Source: Alviniconcha marisindica
Lineage: Eukaryota; Mollusca; Gastropoda; Provannidae
Length of the DNA: 64,000 nucleotides
Direction: 5' to 3'
NCBI GenBank assembly: GCA_018857735.1
Contig: JABMCL010000736.1
Span: 893,501 to 957,500, forward strand
Positions 38,001 to 51,137 of the stretch are shown here, piece by piece. A program made the position numbers and the translations under genes. The notes below the pieces were generated by a model. That model searched no databases. It saw only the letters and a program-made list of their open reading frames with translations, and was not told where the DNA came from. Within the stretch, counting starts at the first letter, position 1; each line of letters begins with the position of its first letter.

Positions 38001-41000
38001 GAGAATTCCCTGTAAGTTTGTCATGACAGAACAGATTTCAAAGCTGGCTGAACTGATACTCAGATAATAAAGTATATGTTGTAGCAGTTAGTGTGCTTGG
38101 CACAAGAGCCAAAAGTCAATATATTCAAGAGAAACAACAATGTTGAAAGGGGCTTTCAGAATTACGTGCACTTGTTCAAGAGATACACATGTGCTGACCC
38201 TGTCAACAGAAACAAAACTGAGTAATCTAGGTCAATTTGAAAGATTACCAGTGATGCGCATCTTGCCACTGCAGCGATCAATTTATCCTGTGTTTTTTTG
38301 GTTTTGTTTTAAGAGAATTGCTGGATCCCACAATTAATTTGGTTGACTCCCACACACTCATAAATGTGTTTAACATTCTCAGCCAAGACATGAGTCCCGT
38401 TATACGTGATCGAACAGGAAGGCAAGATGAAGTTGTTGTGTTGCCAGACTCCATGGTCAGCAAGTGTCACTCTTGGATGTGATGTGATACCTGCAAGTCC
38501 AAACCAGCCAGTCAGAAGCATTTTTGGATGCTCAAAGGCATTTCTTCATGGATCCAAATTTCCAAAGCTTGAACTGTGTTTGTGAAGGGTGTCTTGAAGG
38601 TAAAAAGAATGTACAAAATGTTCATGAAACCTCCTGGGCACTTCACAAAGCTCTATTAGGAACTGGCTTTATACGTCAGAGAGGGATATCCGGAAAGAGA
38701 GACCATCTTTCTTGCAGTTTGGGCGTGAGTCATCTGAGCATATGCTGTCCTGAACAATATTTTTGTTTCTCTTCTGTTGGGGTTGCTATGAGTGGTTATA
38801 CACTTTTCATTTGTTACACAATCTAGGATTAGTACTGTTACTGTAATAGTTGGGCTTGTTGAGCATTTTCAACTTGATGTTCTTGAAGTCTACAAATATG
38901 GGCAAAGACTGCATTCCCTTAAAAGAATCTAGACAGTGTCTTGAAAAATGCTGTTTGCATCTCAGTCAGACAAGGTGTAATATCTGAAGCTGCTGTTTTG
39001 ACGCCTCACTTCTCTCATCACCCATCTCTGACTTTAGGGTTTTGTTTTATGAACAGACAGGCATGTTGATGACTAGAAGAGTGGAAGCGTGTATGATTGG
39101 TAGTGAATGCGAGTGCCCGGAAGCCCTAATACAACAGGTTGAATCTTATTTATGTGGACGTGCCTGGATCTTGTTATTCGTGGCATGCTCAGAGACTACA
39201 TCAGAAGTGGCGGTCTTTGCGAAATAGTTTAACCCAGAAGTTTTAACACGCGTTACAACTTATCTCAGTCCTGATTTCCCCCTTTGTTTCATGTACCCTC
39301 CACCCTCACTGTGTCCATTTGTCCTGCTCCATTTCGCACTGGATTTTGTAAATATCTGTATTGCTGTATGTGGGCTGCCTACCTGTGTGTGGTGGCTCAG
39401 TGGTGTGTGGGGCTCTGTACCAGGGGGCGCCTGATCCCCCGTGTTTTTGTTGTTGACAGCAGGATTTTTCACGTATGCAACTTTTGGTGTACCGTACAAG
39501 TGTGTCTGTGTGGATGTGCAAAACTATTTGGTATTCGTCTTCTTGTTTTGTGTTCCCTCTTTTTTTAAGGTTCTCTTGCAGTATATTTGAGCTTCGTTTT
39601 TCATGAAGAAAATGAATCGACATGTTGCTAAAAAGACTTTTTATGAGGTGTTGTAGGTAGGTAGTTCCCCCTCCCTCCCTACCCCCCTCCCCCTATACCA
39701 CCAACTTCCCATTTTATTATTCTTTGAATGACTTGGGTTGTTAAATGAAAGATTGACACTGAATAGTCACTGTAGAAAAATGAGATGTTCAGCAAATAAT
39801 TATGAACATTGCTTAATGTTACAGTTTCTCACCTGTTCTCCCCCACCTTATTATTGGATGTGGGGGTTATTGAAAGTAAAAATATGATTATGATACTTTA
39901 GGCACATTTCTTGTGAATTGTTGCAACTGTAATCTTTCTTCCTATTTTGTTGAATGATGTAGGCCACAAGTATTCATATTTATGGACACACTCATATTTT
40001 TGAGTGTAAATAAGTCTGGATTCTCTCTCTTTTTCTCTGTTAGAAGTTTGACTGTTGATTGGGGTTAAAGAAGTAGAAATTTGCAGTTACACATATTTAT
40101 GTCAACGGAGAGCAAAAGACATTATCATATGTCCCAGGAGAATTGGGATTTTTTGGGGGGTGGCATGATCTGGTGTGGGGGTGTGGGTGGGGGAAGAATA
40201 CTTAACCTTGTCACTGCCTTAGCCCATGAATTTTCTGGGCCAAAAAGTGCACTCATACGTCTTCAAAATGAAAAAGTCCAAGTCCTAAAAGAAATCTATA
40301 CACTGTGCATTTTGATGATAATCCATCTGCAAGGTAACGAAAAAAGAAAGGATTTCAAATTTTACTTTTTATTCCGCATGAGCAAGCAATGAAGGGGTTA
40401 GGCTGTGAGCGGGTAGTGTTTTTAAATCTGTACGTAGTGGATAGTGGACCACTGACTTTTATTCAATTTTAATCAGTAGCTGTGTACAATGTCCTTTGTG
40501 GGACTTTGGCTGGAGTCTCTGTGTGTGTGTGTGTGTAAAGAGGGGGTTGGGGGCTGCTGGTTTTGTTCTTGTTGTCCTGAATGTACCACTTGTCCATTGA
40601 ACACCTCACCAGCTTAGTGTGTCAGCAGTTGATAGCAACGCAACGTTTGGCAAGAAAGCATCATCAGCTTTTAGCCAACAAATGACTTGTCAACATATCA
40701 GATCTGGACACCTTTTTTCGCTTTTCGTAGACTGTAAGAGCACTTGTTTCGTTTCTTAGGCTCTTAGTCTGCTTGTTTATGTTGACATGCTTGAACAGTT
40801 TGTTGGTCCCTTTCAGTTTCCTGTGAAACTACACAACCCAACAGTGCACAGTTTAAAGTGAAAATCTGGCTGCAACAATCAGCATGCTGTGTTCAGAAAG
40901 TTGCTCTTGCCAAGAGGTCAGAGCTGATGGCTAAAACATGCTTTCTTTAAGTGTCGGATCTGTAGGGTTCCACAAAGTTAAGATTTTTTACTGGTAAAAA

Positions 41001-42045
41001 CGTGACGTGCAGAATTCATTTTTGTTGCCACGTTTGGCATAGAAATTTCTGTTAACATAAATTGACAACTGTATCTCAGACTCCCAGGGCAGTGTAATAG
41101 CCAATTCAAAGATCTGGACCAGCTTTTGCCGTGTACGAAGTTGCAGTAATAGTGAAGCCTTGGAACAGCCATCGCCTAATATTTTTCCCTTCAGCATATA
41201 GGTGTTTATCAATAATATCAGTTACATTTTTACTTATTAATTATAATTTTTAATGAAAATATGGCCAAGAGATGCTAATTTCATTTTGATGAAATTTTCA
41301 GATACTTGTTTTGTGTGAATTGCTGTTAGAGTTCAGTATTCAAAGAGAGTAAGTTCAGTATTCTCCAGCTACAAAGTGTTTGCTATCCAACAGCTGAACA
41401 CCAACATAGTTCCTTCTGTTATTTTGTTCCCCATCCGCCACCCCTTTTTTAATATTTTTGTTTTTTTAATCTGTGCGTATGGTTCAGATTTACCGTAGTT
41501 TTTGTTCATACACCATGAAGTTCATATTGAACTGTGTCATATTTGTAGAACCACTTTTACTTAATATGGCTTAACAGTTGTCATTTGCTTAATGCCTGGC
41601 TTGTAAAATGCTTTCCATCATCAAGGGCTTACATCAGTAGTGTGGACAGCTTGTTAGTGGAACTAGAACACAAGTAAAGCAAGCAAGACATTGTATGGAT
41701 GATAAGAATGAAAGATTGGAAGATGTACTTGTCCGATCTCTGTGTTGTTTGCGTATGGTTGGGTTTTAGCAGTTTAGAGGGGAAATGGACGCGATTTAAA
41801 CAACATTTTGTACCCATTCTTTTTCAGATCATCGCATTTCTTCCCCCCCCCCCCCCTTGTCTTTTCTGTGTGGTATATGTAAGCTTTGATGTACAATATG
41901 AAGAGAAGCCAGCCTCAAGTTTTTACAGTTGATACTGGTTGACTTCTTATGAAAACAAATGTACAGTTGACAATATTGTGCTGATTTTCTTGTTAGGACA
42001 TTGGATGGCTCACTGGAGCTGTTGTGGTCTGTATGGAGTAACATG

Positions 42046-42051
42046 AATAAA
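42046..42051 (+). terminator. Candidate distal plus-strand poly(A) signal
   Basis: AATAAA followed within about 60 nt by strong GU-rich sequence (GTGCATGTGTGTGTTGTC, then TTGTGTGCGCGCGTGTG). The best-formed cleavage context on this strand, consistent with a long CSNK1G 3' UTR, but transcription across 34.8-42 kb is inferred. Confidence 0.4.
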
Positions 42052-43254
42052 AGAAAAAATATCAGAACTATCCCGGTGTCTTCCTGCTTTTGCAGTTGTG
42101 CATGTGTGTGTTGTCATGTACTTGTGTGCGCGCGTGTGCATCTGCACTGTCTGTGTGTATTGCATTCATGGTTGTGGATTTTGTGTCTAGGGTTATTAGA
42201 GGTATTGCAATTGTCATCTCTCTCTCTCTCTCTTTTCCCCAGTAAACATGTGCTTTTACAAATTGTAAAGTCACTGGCTATCAAAAATGGTGGCATACTT
42301 TGATACCAAGTAGTAAATTGTACCTTAAAATAGTTGGATAGCCTTCCTTTCATCAAACTCCTTGAACAGATCAAGTTTCCATTACAAGCATTCACTTGTT
42401 CTATGGGAATTTAGAAAATGGACAGAACTGTTCCAGGCAAGTGATTCACAAGACAAGACGGTGTTTGTTTTCCATGATTTGCTCAACTGAAGAGATTAAC
42501 GGCTGATGGTGCATCATGGACTGCAGTATCACTGGGAAAGATGTTCAGTCACTAAAGACCCTTGGCACACCCATGAAATACATGCATTATAGTTATTAAT
42601 GAAAGAGCAGTCAGCATCTCTGTTGTCCCTTCAGGCTGGAAAGGAAAGGAAGAAAAGCTTGGTGGTGTTCTCCATCACTTCAGACTGCTTGTGTCCAGAA
42701 CAGTGAAGCTAGCTGTGTTTCAAACTGGTGTAGAGGCAATTTGAATGTGTGATTCATCCTGAGGTGACCCTGGGTGGGCATTATAACCCCAAAATTTACT
42801 TGCTCGTACTTGAGTTTGTAGTCAAAGGACTGTACTCTGATGTAATGTTGAAGATTTCTAAGACTAAATCAAACGGACAGAGTTACCATGTTGCAGTTAG
42901 TGTTTTGTCAGTCACTTTTGCTTTTTGTTTTGTTGTTGCTTTTTGCCAGTTGATTGTGCATATAAAAGCAACCAATCAATCCATAAAATAAGAAACTCTG
43001 CAAGGTCTGACTGTGAACTGGTTGTCAAGGAAAATACACATTTGTTGTAGCTGAAGGTCAACTACAATTATTGCACTACTCTAACTGTAGCACAGTTGGC
43101 TGAAGGGCAAGAGTATCTGGTGTTCAACTGACTGCCAATGAAAACTGGCATTGCAAAGGAAAATGAAGACAGTGACCGGTGGACCATCCCGGCCAGAGTC
43201 TGGAACATACAGCAGTTACCATGCCAACGGAAGTGATTCACTGCTTTATTGCAC

Positions 43255-43285
43255 TTTGGTGGTGTCCATCAACTCCAATAATAAA
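43255..43285. terminator. Facing poly(A) hexamers on both strands
   Basis: TTTATT at 43255-43260 (AATAAA on the minus strand) and AATAAA at 43280-43285 (plus) lie 20 bp apart. They sit where strand composition switches. They may be ends of convergent transcripts; GU-rich context is weak. Confidence 0.3.
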
Positions 43286-43939
43286 CTGTACAAGTGAATC
43301 AGTCTAACAATGCAATCATCTGAATACCAACAAATGTAAAGTGAGACAACTCTGAACCAAAACAAAACTAAGATCAGAACTGTTCATGCGTAACTGAAGT
43401 GTATAAATATAATACTGACAAGCTGAACTTATGTAGATAATTTATAAACAGGACAATGAACTAAATCATTTTAAAATTAAAGAGAAGAATGCCAACAGAA
43501 AGGGCAGGGCAACAAAGAAATACTGCTGATGATCACAAGGATCTTAAAAACAACAACAACTAAACTACAAAAGCTTAAAACATTGAAGTAGAAACTGTAT
43601 CACAAACAAACATTTCAGAATACAGTACAATCTAATGCTCAGTTAATGAGACATTAAGTTACTGTAAGAAGATAAGTTACAATAATATATACATCAAATT
43701 GTCTGTACACTGTACATATGATGACAACAAAGAAATACTAAACATGTACATTTGCATAATTACCTATAGAAGCTATTTAACTTTCAGTCTTTGCTCATAG
43801 GTCATGTTTTGCAGAAGAATTCTTAACAAATTGTGTATGTTGCTATTTGACAGTCGCGCATGTGTCCCATGGGCATATTCAAACAACAAAGCGTCACCCA
43901 AAAGCATGCAGAATATTAACACTTTCCATGATGTGGTTT

Positions 43940-44155
43940 TTGTTCTTATGATCAGAAGACAGAAGCTGCAAAACACCTACTACAGAAACATCAAGATAAG
44001 AAAACGGAAGCTGCAAAACACCTACACCTGAAACATTACGATCAGAAGTCAGAAGCTGCAAAACATTTACTACTGAAAACTGATCAGAAGATAGAAGCTG
44101 CAAAATGCCTACTACAGAAATATTATGATCAGAAGACAGAAGCTGCAAAGCTACC
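43940..44155. repeat. Minisatellite 1, about 44-bp unit
   Basis: About five units built on GATCAGAAGACAGAAGCTGC, then AAAACACCTACTACAGAAA. It shares the core AGACAGAAGCTGCAAAAC with the array at 44830. Confidence 0.88.
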
Positions 44156-44164
44156 ATCCCAAAC

Positions 44165-44790
44165 CTAGTGTTGAGAATAGACTAAACTCAAAAACCAACA
44201 GCTAAAACCTGTGTTCAGAATAGACTAAATTTAAAGACAACAGCCAAAACCTTGTGTTCAGAAAGACTAAACTCAAAAACCAACAGCTAAAACTTGTGTT
44301 CAGAATAGACTAAATTTAAAAACAACAGCCAAAACCTTGTGTTCAGCACAGACTAAATTCAAAAACAACAGCCAAAACCCTGTGTTCAGAAAGACTAAAT
44401 TCAAAAACAACAGCCAAAACCTTGTGTTCAGAATAGACTAAATTTAAAGACAACAGCCAAAACCTTGTGTTCAGAAAGACTAAACTCAAAAACCAACAGC
44501 TAAAACTTGTGTTCAGAATAGACTAAATTTAAAAACAACAGCCAAAACCTTGTGTTCAGCATAGATTAAATTCAAAAACAACAGCCAAAACCCTGTGTTC
44601 AGAAAGACTAAATTCAAAAACAACAGCCAAAACCTTGTGTTCAGAATAGACTAAATTCAAAAACAACAGCCAAAACCTTGTGTTCAGAATAGACTACATT
44701 CAAAAACAACACCCAAAAGTTTGTGTTCAGAACACTAAATCTAAAAACACCCGCCAAACCTTGTGTTCAGAATACTAAAACCTATGGCAA
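44165..44790. repeat. Minisatellite 2, about 43-bp unit
   Basis: About 14 units of AAATTCAAAAACAACAGCC, AAAACCTTGTGTTCAGAATAGACT. A longer block of about 222 bp is itself repeated (AATTTAAAGACAACAGCC near 44227 and 44449). Confidence 0.9.
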
Positions 44791-44829
44791 CAAAACCACC
44801 TCTACCTTATGATCACAAAGGCAAAACAG

Positions 44830-46120
44830 AAACTGCAGAACTAACCACAGAGAGCTTGTGTTAAGAAGACAGAAGCTACAATACAGCCCCTAGACACTCA
44901 TTCAGAAGTCAAACAGCAAAAGAGCCCACACAAACCTTGCATTCACAAGACAGAAACTGCAAAACAGCCCACACATACCTTGCATTCACAAGACAGAAAC
45001 TGCAACACAGAAACCTTGCATTCACAAGACAGAAACTGCAGAACAGCCCACACAAACCTTGCATTCACATGACAGAAAATGCAACACAGAAACATTGCAT
45101 TCACAAGACAGAAACTGCAAAACAGCCCACACAAACCTTGCATTCACAGGAGAGAAACTGCAACACAGAAACATTGCATTCACAAGACAGAAACTGCAAA
45201 ACAGCCCACACAAACCTTGCATTCACAGGAGAGAAACTGCAACACAGAAACATTGCATTCACAAGACAGAAACTGCAGAACAGCCCACACAAACCTTGCA
45301 TTCACATGACAGAAACTGCAACACAGAAACATTGCATTCACAAGACAGAAACTGCAAAACAGCCCACACAAACCTTGCATTCACATGACAGAAACTGCAC
45401 AAACCTTGCATTCAGAAGACAGAAACTGCAAAACAGAAACATTGCATTCAGAAGACAGAAACTGCAAAACAGCCCACACAAACCTTGCATTCAGAAGACA
45501 GAAACTGCAAAACAGAAACCTTGCATTCACAAGACAGAAACTGCAAAACAGCCCACACAAACTTTGCATTCAGTAGACAGGAACTGCAAAACACAAACCT
45601 TGTATTCAGAAGACAGAAACTGTAAAACAGAAACACTGCATTCACAAGACAGAAATTGCAAAACAGCGCACACAAACCTTGCATTCAGAAGACAGAAAAT
45701 GCAAAACAGCCCACACAAACATTGCATTCAGAAGACAGAAACTGCAAAACAGTCCACATAAACCTTGCATTCACAAGACAGAAACTGTAAAACAGAAACA
45801 CTGCATTCAGAAAATAGAAACTGCAAAACAGCCCACGCAAACCTTGCATTCAGAAGACAAAAACTGCAAGACAAAAACATTGCATTCAAAAGACAGAAAT
45901 TGCAAAACAGCCCACCTTATTTAGAAGACAGAAACTACAAAAGTCATGTAAAGAAACCTTTTTCAGAGGACAGAAAATGCAAAACCACTTACAGAAGTCT
46001 TACTCAAAAAACATACAGACATATATGCTGTAAAACAACCCACAGAAACCCTATTCAGCAAACAGAGGCTGTAAAACCATCCACAGAAACCTGTACAGAA
46101 AAAAAACTCAAGACTTAAGA
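44830..46120. repeat. Minisatellite 3, 79-bp higher-order unit
   Basis: Core CATTCACAAGACAGAAACTG, CAAAACAGCCCACACAAACCTTG. Units of 36 and 43 bp alternate to give a 79-bp higher-order repeat between about 44940 and 45390; the distal part is more degraded (CATTCAGAAGACAG). It is open on both strands, giving a spurious 274-codon plus-strand frame. Confidence 0.93.
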
Positions 46121-46496
46121 CTCATTCTGTTTCAGATGACATACACATTTCCAGACATTGGCAGAAAACAATTCCCAGCAACAATAACAGCAGTAAAAGA
46201 ACATAATACACAGATATGGCAAACATTAACATGAGTGGACTAGGTTTAACGAGAGATCTAAATGGGACAATCAACTGAGCAAAACAGCATGACTAAAGAA
46301 AAAGATCAACTGCGTGCATGGTAATCATAATAGCAAAGGAAAACAGACTGGTCAACCAAGGATCGTTACAAATAAGGACCAAAGAGATGTGCTGAGATTC
46401 CCAGGTCTGGATTACCTTTAGCCATGTAAAAGGAAAACGCCTATTACTGACAATATCCCAGTGGTTATAGTGCAGCTACCCAAACGCTGGACAACA

Positions 46497-46690
46497 CTGC
46501 CCTTGTGAGTACACACACGCACGAGTAAAGCTAGGAATCCACAATGCTTTTTTGATTTGCACTGCCCTTGTGTACATATATGTACATGTAAAGCTAGGAA
46601 TCCATAATGCGTATTCATTTGCACTGCCCCTGTGTGTACATGTGTACATGTAAAGCTGGGGATCCATGATGCATATTCATTTGCGCTGCA
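46497..46690. repeat. Minisatellite, 62-bp unit, three copies
   Basis: GCACTGCCCTTGTGTAC, TACATGTAAAGCTAGGAATC and ATTCATTT recur with 62-bp spacing starting at about 46497, 46559 and 46621. Confidence 0.88.
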
Positions 46691-47486
46691 CTTGCACAAG
46701 TCCATCCCTGTGCATTAGCATAAAAAATGTCTCCCCAAAGTGATGGGAAATTTATGTAAATGCAAACTGACACAAAACACAAATAAAACATTAATGCAAA
46801 CGTGTTCAAGGAATCAGATACTCTTCACTTCTACTATTGTGATTACCGCAAATGCTTTCCACATGCAAATGAAGGCCTAAAATGGATTCCTAGCTTAAAC
46901 AGTGTGTCTAGCAGTAGGGAGACGGCTGCAGGTATCACCAGCATGCTATATCCCCCCAGCCCCTTACTGGGTGAATCTCAAGCTTTTAGCCCAGCAACAC
47001 AAACACACAAAAATGTGCGCAAAGCAGATTTGTGGCAGTAAGTAAAACATCCTGTACATCACCACTTACGAAGGGCAAACTAATTCACAAGAAAAGCAAA
47101 TGCTCAGCTGACTCACATACAATAACGTGCAACAAAAACAAATTTGTATTCCATTGTTCTGATGCTCCAGCTGATTTTTAAACAGGGGATGATCACCTAA
47201 ACTGGTCAAAACAGGTAATACTTAACCAAAACACATCATAATGCACCCAATTTCCAAAGCACCCAGTCAAAAAACCTCTGAGAAAACACCAACATGAAGT
47301 TGTTGTTTTCTGCCAAGGCAGGAAAATTAATGCCCAGCAGCTACCTCCCCTTACTCTTTCGCGCCTGACTCATGGCTATTAATTGTTCCCTGTCAAGAAG
47401 TGTGTGTGTGTCTGTGTGTATGCAAGCTGCTCAGAGTGACTTGACATTCGCCCTGCTCCTGTGCCACGACCAATGTGTATACTTAC
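46691..47486 (-). other. Unassigned sequence
   Basis: No exon, RNA gene or array recognised. If the 47487-47695 exon is real, this is the start of its intron. Confidence 0.4.
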
Positions 47487-47695
47487 AAAACGGCCAGTAC
47501 CATGCATACAACTGTAACCAATGAGACCAAAATCAATTCTTCAGCACCGAAAGAGAAGAGAGGAGTCTTGACATCAGTGCAAAATGAGTCCATCACAAAA
47601 CTGTCAGTATGATCCACCTCAGCACTGCTGCATCTATTCTGGACTCCTTTTGCTTGTAGACTTTGCACCGCAGTACCACTAACAGCGTCACTCAT
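47487..47695 (-). CDS. Putative first coding exon of an unrecognised membrane protein gene
   Basis: On the minus strand an ATG at 47695 has an in-frame TGA 15 nt upstream. 69 codons plus 2 nt follow to a near-consensus donor, GTTTT/GTAAGT (GT at 47486-47485). The product begins MSDAVSGTAVQSLQAKG and ends with the hydrophobic stretch EELILVSLVTVVCMVLAV, a likely single membrane segment after a soluble, acidic, Ser/Thr-rich N-terminus. I do not recognise the family and found no second exon. It lies downstream of GNB5 on the same strand. It could be a chance open frame. Confidence 0.35.
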
Positions 47696-48087
47696 ATCAG
47701 GTTCAAGTCAAACTGCTGCACGACTTCATTCAGTTCACCGTCACCCAATTCTCCAACTGCTATAAATTCCTCTTTAGAGTTGCAATCGTGTTCAGTTTCA
47801 GCACCAGCACACCAAATGTTGTGAGATACAGCGAAAATTCCTTTCAATTTCAGCAAAAACACACCAAACATTGTGCGAGGCACAGTTAAAATGACGTGCC
47901 AGTGGCTGCCACACAATGAAGTGAAAACCAACCAACCACTTAAATGGGTACTTTTGTTTATCATCAGCACGAAAGAACTGCAGTAGGCAGATAACCCCTC
48001 CTCTCCCTCTCCTTTGATCAGCATTAACTCTGCTGGATAGCTCAGCATCCGACTTCCATCCAACATGGTGGTGAGCATCGCATTCAA
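47692..48087 (-). other. Open frame overlapping the putative start (possible uORF)
   Basis: A 131-codon minus-strand frame ends in the ATATGA at the start of the putative exon, so its stop and the next ATG overlap. It contains two diverged copies of an ACACCAAATGTTGTG-like segment, so part is repeat-derived. It could be a 5' leader frame or noise. Confidence 0.2.
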
Positions 48088-49283
48088 CTACAACTGAACG
48101 TGGTCATGAACCAATGATTTCACTACAGTCAAAAATGCAAAAGTCGCTTTAAGCATATATATATGCACATGATCATGTCCATGTAGGTAACACTCATACA
48201 AAGTTTGCACTCAAATAAATAAAAACATCGCATAAACACCACTTTCTTGCCAATATCGCTGTGATCTTGGCATTTGATCAAGGTCAGGAAAAATGGTATG
48301 GCAGCATAAAACTTTACAGAGTTTATTGTCTGGCAAAGTATGAAAAATCTCACAAATACTTAAAACAAAAACAAATTCTTTGCCAAATCTGGAAATGTCT
48401 GGACTGTCTGAAAAAGCCACAAAGAGCATTTTGTGCATGGTCTGTATTTGTCACAACACAACTAAGTTTGAGCTTGATCTGGTCAGGCCTTACCAAGACG
48501 ATAAAACTTATATTTGTGAAATTTCTGAAACTGTCATGACCCAGAAAATGTCATGGTCATCAAAACATGACTAGATTATTTCCATACACAGTCCAAAGGA
48601 TACTTACTTGACAGTAGCCGAAAAAACCTGAATGCTAGTCTTGCCCCTGACAGATGAACACTTAGCACTGCATAGACTAAGAATACCACCCCCCACCCCC
48701 TCCCCCCCACCGCCATTAAAACAAAAACAAAACACACCTATTATGAAGTGCTCCTTTTATCCATGCTGTTCTGAACACAACACTGTTATTATCACATGCT
48801 GTATATAAAACACTACAGTGGTCTCAGTTTGTTCAGTGCCAGAAACAGGAAATTTCATTCAGCCACATATTCCCATGCACTTGTCAAATACCTCTTAAAA
48901 ACTGATAATACTGGGATAAATGAAAAATTAAAATATCTGACTGTCAACAAATCTAAACACACACACACAATAACAAAAACCCCAGACAGAAACATAAAAA
49001 CAAGCTTATCCTAACCTGCAAAACATTAAAAAATTGAGATTAAAAAGCACCTCTTGTTTCCAAAGCTCACTCAATTTTTTTTATCAGCTTTGGTCCAAGA
49101 ACAGAATAAATTTATTAAAATTCTCAATTCTTTCCGGTCCCTTTGTTAAAGAGCAAACACAGATGTTTTAAAGAACATGCAAGCCACAGCACCTAACATG
49201 TGAAAGGATTTGGTCTCATTGCAAGATGTTTGGGCTGCAAGCTGTGGGCCCTGCTTTGGCTTACCTTTCTCTTTAACCTCGTG
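48088..49283 (-). other. Unassigned sequence
   Basis: No gene or array recognised. Contains a C-rich patch (48684-48712), a CA run (48956-48970), and TTTATT motifs at 48322 and 49111 (AATAAA on the minus strand). Confidence 0.4.
49111..49116 (-). terminator. Candidate GNB5 poly(A) signal
   Basis: TTTATT on the plus strand, AATAAA on the minus strand, 2.8 kb past the GNB5 stop codon. Other hexamers exist, so this is only one option. Confidence 0.25.
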
Positions 49284-49890
49284 GCTTATGGATAGACATA
49301 GCCATATACCGCTTTGCCCCCACAGTTAACACAGCATTACTTATGGATAGACACAGCCATATACCGCTTTGCCCCCACAGTTAACACAGCATTACTTATG
49401 GACAGACACAGCCATATACCGCTTTGCCCCCACAGTTAACACAGCATTACTTATGGATAGACACAGCCATATACCGCTTTGCCCCCACAGTTAACACAGC
49501 ATTACTTATGGACAGACACAGCCATATACCACTTTGCCCCCACAGTTAACACAGCATTACTTATGGACAGACACAGCCATATACTGCTTTGCCCCCACAG
49601 TTAACACAGCATTACTTACGGACAGACACAGCCATATACTGCTTTGCCCCCACAGTTAACACAGCATTACTTACGGATAGACACAGCCATATACCACTTT
49701 GCCCCCACAATTAACACAGCATTACTTATGGATAGACACAGCCATATACCACTTTGCCCCCACAGTTAACACAGCATTACTTATGGACAGACACAGACAT
49801 ATACCGCTTTGCCCTCACAATTAACACAGCATTACTTATGGACAGACATAGACATATCCCGCTTTGCCCCCACAATTAACACAGCATTAC
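49284..49890. repeat. Minisatellite, 55-bp unit, about 11 copies
   Basis: Highly uniform units: TTATGGATAGACACAGCC, ATATACCGCTTTGCCCCCAC, AGTTAACACAGCATTAC. Variation is mostly GGATAG/GGACAG and CCGC/CCAC/CTGC, so the amplification looks recent. Confidence 0.95.
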
Positions 49891-51083
49891 AATGTCTCAC
49901 ACGTTACTGCGCAATCATTCCCATGTCCAAGTAGCATGAAGCATTACTTTAGTCTCCTTCTCCAACCAACTGCTGGGACCTCCGTCTTAAAGTCAGACAT
50001 ATGGCGTCACTGGGCCCATTAACACCCAGCCAAAGGCTTCCAACCTGAGTGCAGGACGTGGGATGCCAGCCACGCTCGGCTCAGCTCAAGCCCAGGGCTG
50101 AGTGCTGCTTGCATTCCGCTGCGAGCCATCTGCCGTCTGAAACCCACAGCTGTGATCCGCAAGTGCTGTTGATGGATGACACATTTGGGCCGATGACATT
50201 TCTGATTCAAATGATGCAGACACAGCGGCTCACATCCAGCTGGACCCCAGCTGAACATGGGCACAGCCCACAGAGTCAATGGCCCCATTGCCTCACTCTC
50301 TTTCCATCATTCCAAACATCATCTTTTCCTAGGTTGTTTGCTGGCAACAGGGGAAAAGTCAGCCTGGATCATTGTGATGTTAAAGGAAACTGACCATTGC
50401 TAAACGCTTCAGTCTTGCAGGCATGAGAATTGCTTCAAAGAAAAAACTGAAAACTAGGTGGGCCTGGGGGTGTGCCCCCCCCCCTCCCCTCCCCCCCATC
50501 TCTCCCCCTGCCCTCCATCTCTCCCACCAAAGACCAAAATCTATGCAATCTGAAGCCATCCTGAGGTAATTTTCATCAAAATAAAGATAACTGTAACATC
50601 ACAAAACCACACACTGATGTGTTCCTTCACCTCCTCACACTTTCACTTCCAGCTCAGCTGATCATCTTCTTCTGTAAAGCAACCTCTCCTTCATTATTTT
50701 GAAGATAGTGTCAGTGTTAGGGGTTGTGCAGCAAAACACCCACCCACCAAGCCAACACAAGTTACAAACACCAAGTTTTGAGTGTCCCACTGGCTTTTCA
50801 TGTCCCAAACTAGAGAGTCTGGCTACCGTTTAATGATACCCACTCCCACTTCCTATTTGGACAGTCAGATGATTTCTGGAGGTCACAAAGTGATTGTGAA
50901 AAAAGCCAACAGAAAATGGTCTCTTCACTTGCTGCTTGCTGCTTCAAGAAGCGAAACTGGACAACTTGATGACAGTGGGATAAATACAGAGGTAAAACTA
51001 ATTACATTTGTTTACATTCAACAAGACCTGCTCATGATCAGATAAAGATCATGCGGCTTTACACCTTTTCCACACACATGCAT

Positions 51084-51137
<54 letters not shown>

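Larger units (their letters stand above)
34274..42045 (+). other. CSNK1G 3' UTR and downstream region
   Basis: No convincing coding exon on either strand. T/G-rich on the plus strand throughout. Contains poly-T (34585-34605), poly-C (34921-34935, 41841-41856), GT runs (36178-36197, 36762-36778, 40519-40535), a CA run (36866-36882) and a 36-bp duplication (35018-35092). How far the 3' UTR reaches is unknown; candidate poly(A) signals are at 34754 and 42046. Confidence 0.5.

Noticed and set aside
44937..45761. 274-codon plus-strand open frame
   Set aside because: Lies wholly in the 79-bp minisatellite. It is open on both strands, repeats a short peptide and has no splice or family support.
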